Made by a program: the position numbers and the translations under genes. Below, piece after piece: positions 5,524 to 6,823 of a DNA stretch of 6,823 nt (position 1 is the first letter of the stretch; every line of letters begins with the position of its first letter). The notes under the pieces are model-generated. The model saw only the letters and a list, made by a program, of their open reading frames with translations, was not told the origin of the DNA and made no database searches. Origin of the DNA: Deltaproteobacteria bacterium (GTDB lineage: Bacteria > Desulfobacterota > Deferrimicrobia > Deferrimicrobiales > Deferrimicrobiaceae); the NCBI GenBank assembly GCA_017889845.1, contig JAGGAJ010000096.1:1-6823 (forward strand). The letters are read 5' to 3'.

Positions 5524-5559
5524 AAAATCGGGGCGGCTGCCGGAACTCCTGGGATCGCG

Positions 5560-6450
5560 GTGGAACGCATATCGGGAAATAAATCCGTCTGTCGTCCGGC
5601 GGTCGCCGGATGGATCCTCCTCCTGTTCCTCGCGCAGGCCGGTTGCGCCCATCGGGCGCCTTCCCTCCCCGACGCCGGGTCGGATCGTGCCGGATCCGCG
5701 GGGATCGTTTCGGCGGAATTCCTGCCGGAGGTCGTCCTGGACCTTCCGGGCAAGGGAAGAGTCGACGGGGCCGTACGGGGTGCGGGACGGGGCTTTCTCC
5801 TCTGGTCGAGCGTCCCCCTGCGGTTCGGCGCCGAAGGACTGAGGGGGTGCAGCGGGGAGGCGTGCGGGTACATCGCGGTGGGGGTGCTCGCGGTGGCCGC
5901 GGCGACCGGTGCGGTCGGAGCGGTATTCGGCGGTCTGGAAGGGGCCATCCGGGCCATCCCGGCCCGGGAGGCGGAGGAAATCGAGACGGCGACCCGGTAC
6001 CTGGCCGACCTGAAGATCCAGGAAACAATGCGGGACCGCGTACTCGATGCGGCGGAAGATGCCGGCGGATGCGCGGTCGTCGCCCTGCCGGGGGCGGGCC
6101 CGGCTGCGGTGGACTGCGTGGTCGCCTACGGCGGACTGGCAGCGGAAGGGATCGGTTCCGTCGTCGAGGTTGCCGTCCTATCCGTTGGATTCCGGGGGGA
6201 GCGATGGGGAACGCGGCCACCCCTCTCGGTGGTCCTTGCGGTCCGGGTCCGCCGGTATCGGACCGGGGACGGGCAGATGACAGACGAGTGGGAGTTTCGG
6301 CACCGGAGCGAGGAGCGCCTGTTCGCCGACTGGATGGCGGACGGCGCGGCCCTGCTGGAGGAGGAGTTCCGGGAAGGGTACTGGAGACTGGCGGAGGAGA
6401 TCGTCGTTGCCATGCGGTGCGAACCCGGCCCGGATCCGCCCGGGGAGTGA
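5560..6450 (+). CDS. Putative lipoprotein of unknown function
   Basis: From GTG 5560 the product is 296 residues with a lipoprotein-type signal: a short basic N-region, hydrophobic core (about residues 14-27) and lipobox AQAGC with Cys29 (Gln at -3 is unusual). A longer frame begins at ATG 5494 but would place 22 extra residues before the signal and start inside a hairpin, so GTG is preferred; its ribosome site is weak. A second Gly/Ala-rich hydrophobic stretch (about 102-128) may insert into or lie on a membrane. A helical segment (133-165) comes next. The C-terminal domain (about 215-290) has beta-strand-like sequence, then DEWEFRHRSEERLFADWMAD and a helix ending GYWRLAEEIVVAM. This tail resembles uncharacterised proteobacterial cell-envelope lipoproteins, but I cannot name the family. 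Extra cysteines at 97 and 102 could pair in the periplasm. It seems to be a single-gene unit. Confidence 0.72.
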   Translation: MERISGNKSVCRPAVAGWILLLFLAQAGCAHRAPSLPDAGSDRAGSAGIVSAEFLPEVVLDLPGKGRVDGAVRGAGRGFLLWSSVPLRFGAEGLRGCSGEACGYIAVGVLAVAAATGAVGAVFGGLEGAIRAIPAREAEEIETATRYLADLKIQETMRDRVLDAAEDAGGCAVVALPGAGPAAVDCVVAYGGLAAEGIGSVVEVAVLSVGFRGERWGTRPPLSVVLAVRVRRYRTGDGQMTDEWEFRHRSEERLFADWMADGAALLEEEFREGYWRLAEEIVVAMRCEPGPDPPGE

Positions 6451-6490
6451 ACGGGGATCCGCCGGGGCACGCCCTGGACGCGGGTCCGGC

Positions 6491-6516
6491 GCGCCGCCCT
6501 CTCCCCGCGGCGGCGT
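6491..6516. terminator. Possible terminator hairpin between converging genes
   Basis: CGCCGCC (6492-6498) can pair with GGCGGCG (6509-6515) around a 10-nt loop; TGGTTT follows on the plus strand. It lies in the 69-bp gap between the lipoprotein stop (6450) and the cupin stop (6520). Position and stem suit a terminator, but the T-run is poor and such GC stems are common in this DNA. Confidence 0.35.
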
Positions 6517-6519
6517 GGT

Positions 6520-6823
6520 TTACCGCAGGCAGACCTTGGTGGCGGGGATGGCGCACAGGAACGAGAAGGTCCCGCTCCCCGCGTTGGCGAAGGCGTGCTC
6601 CTCGTCCGGCGGGACGAAGACGAAGCTGCCCGGCCCGACCTCGGTCTCGCCGCCCTTGCGGAGGACCTTCCCCTTACCGGAGAGGACGAACACCTCGTGC
6701 TCCCACGGGTGGGCGTGGAACGGGGTGTGCCCGCCGGGGGCGACCTCGAAGTGGCGGGTGGTGAAGTTCGGGGCGCCCACGTTGTCGCCCATCAGGACGC
6801 GGATCGTGACGCCCCCGGCGCCC
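6520..6823 (-). CDS. Single-domain cupin protein (partial, N-terminus outside window)
   Basis: The minus-strand frame enters from the right edge and stops at TAA 6522-6520, giving 101 visible residues. Both conserved cupin motifs are present. Counting from the internal Met encoded at 6792-6790, motif 1 is G20-x5-H26-x-H28-x4-E33 (HTPFHAHPWEHEVFVLSGKG) and motif 2 is G54-x5-P60-x4-H65-x3-N69 (FVFVPPDEEHAFANAG). H26, H28, E33 and H65 are the usual ligands for one divalent metal in the beta-barrel. The internal ATG is unlikely to be the true start, because the upstream codons (AGGVTIRVL) continue the family's N-terminal strand. Small cupins of this type have varied roles (isomerase, oxygenase, ligand sensor, mannose-6-phosphate isomerase-like), so substrate and pathway cannot be assigned. 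Confidence 0.88.
   Translation of the reverse strand, partial: GAGGVTIRVLMGDNVGAPNFTTRHFEVAPGGHTPFHAHPWEHEVFVLSGKGKVLRKGGETEVGPGSFVFVPPDEEHAFANAGSGTFSFLCAIPATKVCLR

Larger units (their letters stand above)
5106..5559. other. Gene-poor, palindrome-rich stretch with a decayed antitoxin end
   Basis: No intact gene is seen in these 454 bp between the PIN toxin and the lipoprotein. They hold five perfect inverted repeats (5121-5134, 5242-5257, 5293-5317, 5491-5506, 5507-5523) and the BrnA-like remnant at 5367-5471. There is also a doubtful 34-codon frame from ATG 5135 to TAA 5239 without a good ribosome site or recognisable product. The stretch looks like the scar of a lost small locus plus regulatory hairpins. 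Confidence 0.6.

Noticed and set aside
6432..6467. Near-identical repeat of GGATCCGCC(C)GGGG around the lipoprotein stop codon
   Set aside because: Short, differs by one base, and made of motifs common in this GC-rich sequence; no function suggested by position.
5375..6764. Long open frames on the minus strand (5375-6556) and plus strand (5610-6764) around the lipoprotein
   Set aside because: Both are Arg/Pro/Gly-rich shadows of the lipoprotein and cupin genes, which have recognisable signal or metal-binding motifs.

Overview
This is a 6.8 kb stretch of high-GC bacterial chromosome with strong G/C preference at third codon positions and GGAGG/GAGAGG-type ribosome binding sites. The gene content (multiheme c-type cytochromes beside a Tat-exported molybdopterin-family protein, an AbrB/PIN toxin-antitoxin pair, a lipoprotein) suggests a respiratory Gram-negative bacterium. 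Desulfobacterota or a related deltaproteobacterial group is my best guess, inferred from gene style and not proven.

Positions 1-4162, minus strand, read right to left, look like one operon. It runs: a polytopic membrane protein of unknown function with an internal duplication (4162-3014); a possible 25-residue small ORF (2959-2882); an eight-helix membrane protein with a C-terminal monoheme cytochrome c (2878-1586); a membrane-anchored pentaheme cytochrome c (1546-1031); and the N-terminal 340 residues of a Tat-signal molybdopterin-family protein that leaves the window at position 1. The last two genes match the head of an alternative complex III (ActA-ActB) or Qrc-type quinone:cytochrome electron-transfer module. 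The FeS and NrfD-like subunits would be expected beyond the left edge. The two membrane proteins in front are not standard members of either complex and are the most unusual part of the window.

Positions 4163-5560 are an accessory patch on the plus strand. It holds a 3' gene remnant (4214-4360), then an intact AbrB-antitoxin/PIN-toxin (VapBC-type) operon (4444-5105) with a tandem 15-bp operator-like repeat over its promoter. After that comes about 450 bp with no intact gene. This stretch contains five perfect inverted repeats and what looks like the C-terminal end of a BrnA-type antitoxin (5367-5471), so it seems to be a decayed toxin-antitoxin locus beside a live one.

Positions 5560-6450 encode a putative lipoprotein of unknown function (plus strand). 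It converges on the 3' end of a single-domain cupin gene (minus strand, 6520 to beyond the right edge), with a GC-rich hairpin between them. No tRNA, rRNA, CRISPR array or insertion sequence was seen.
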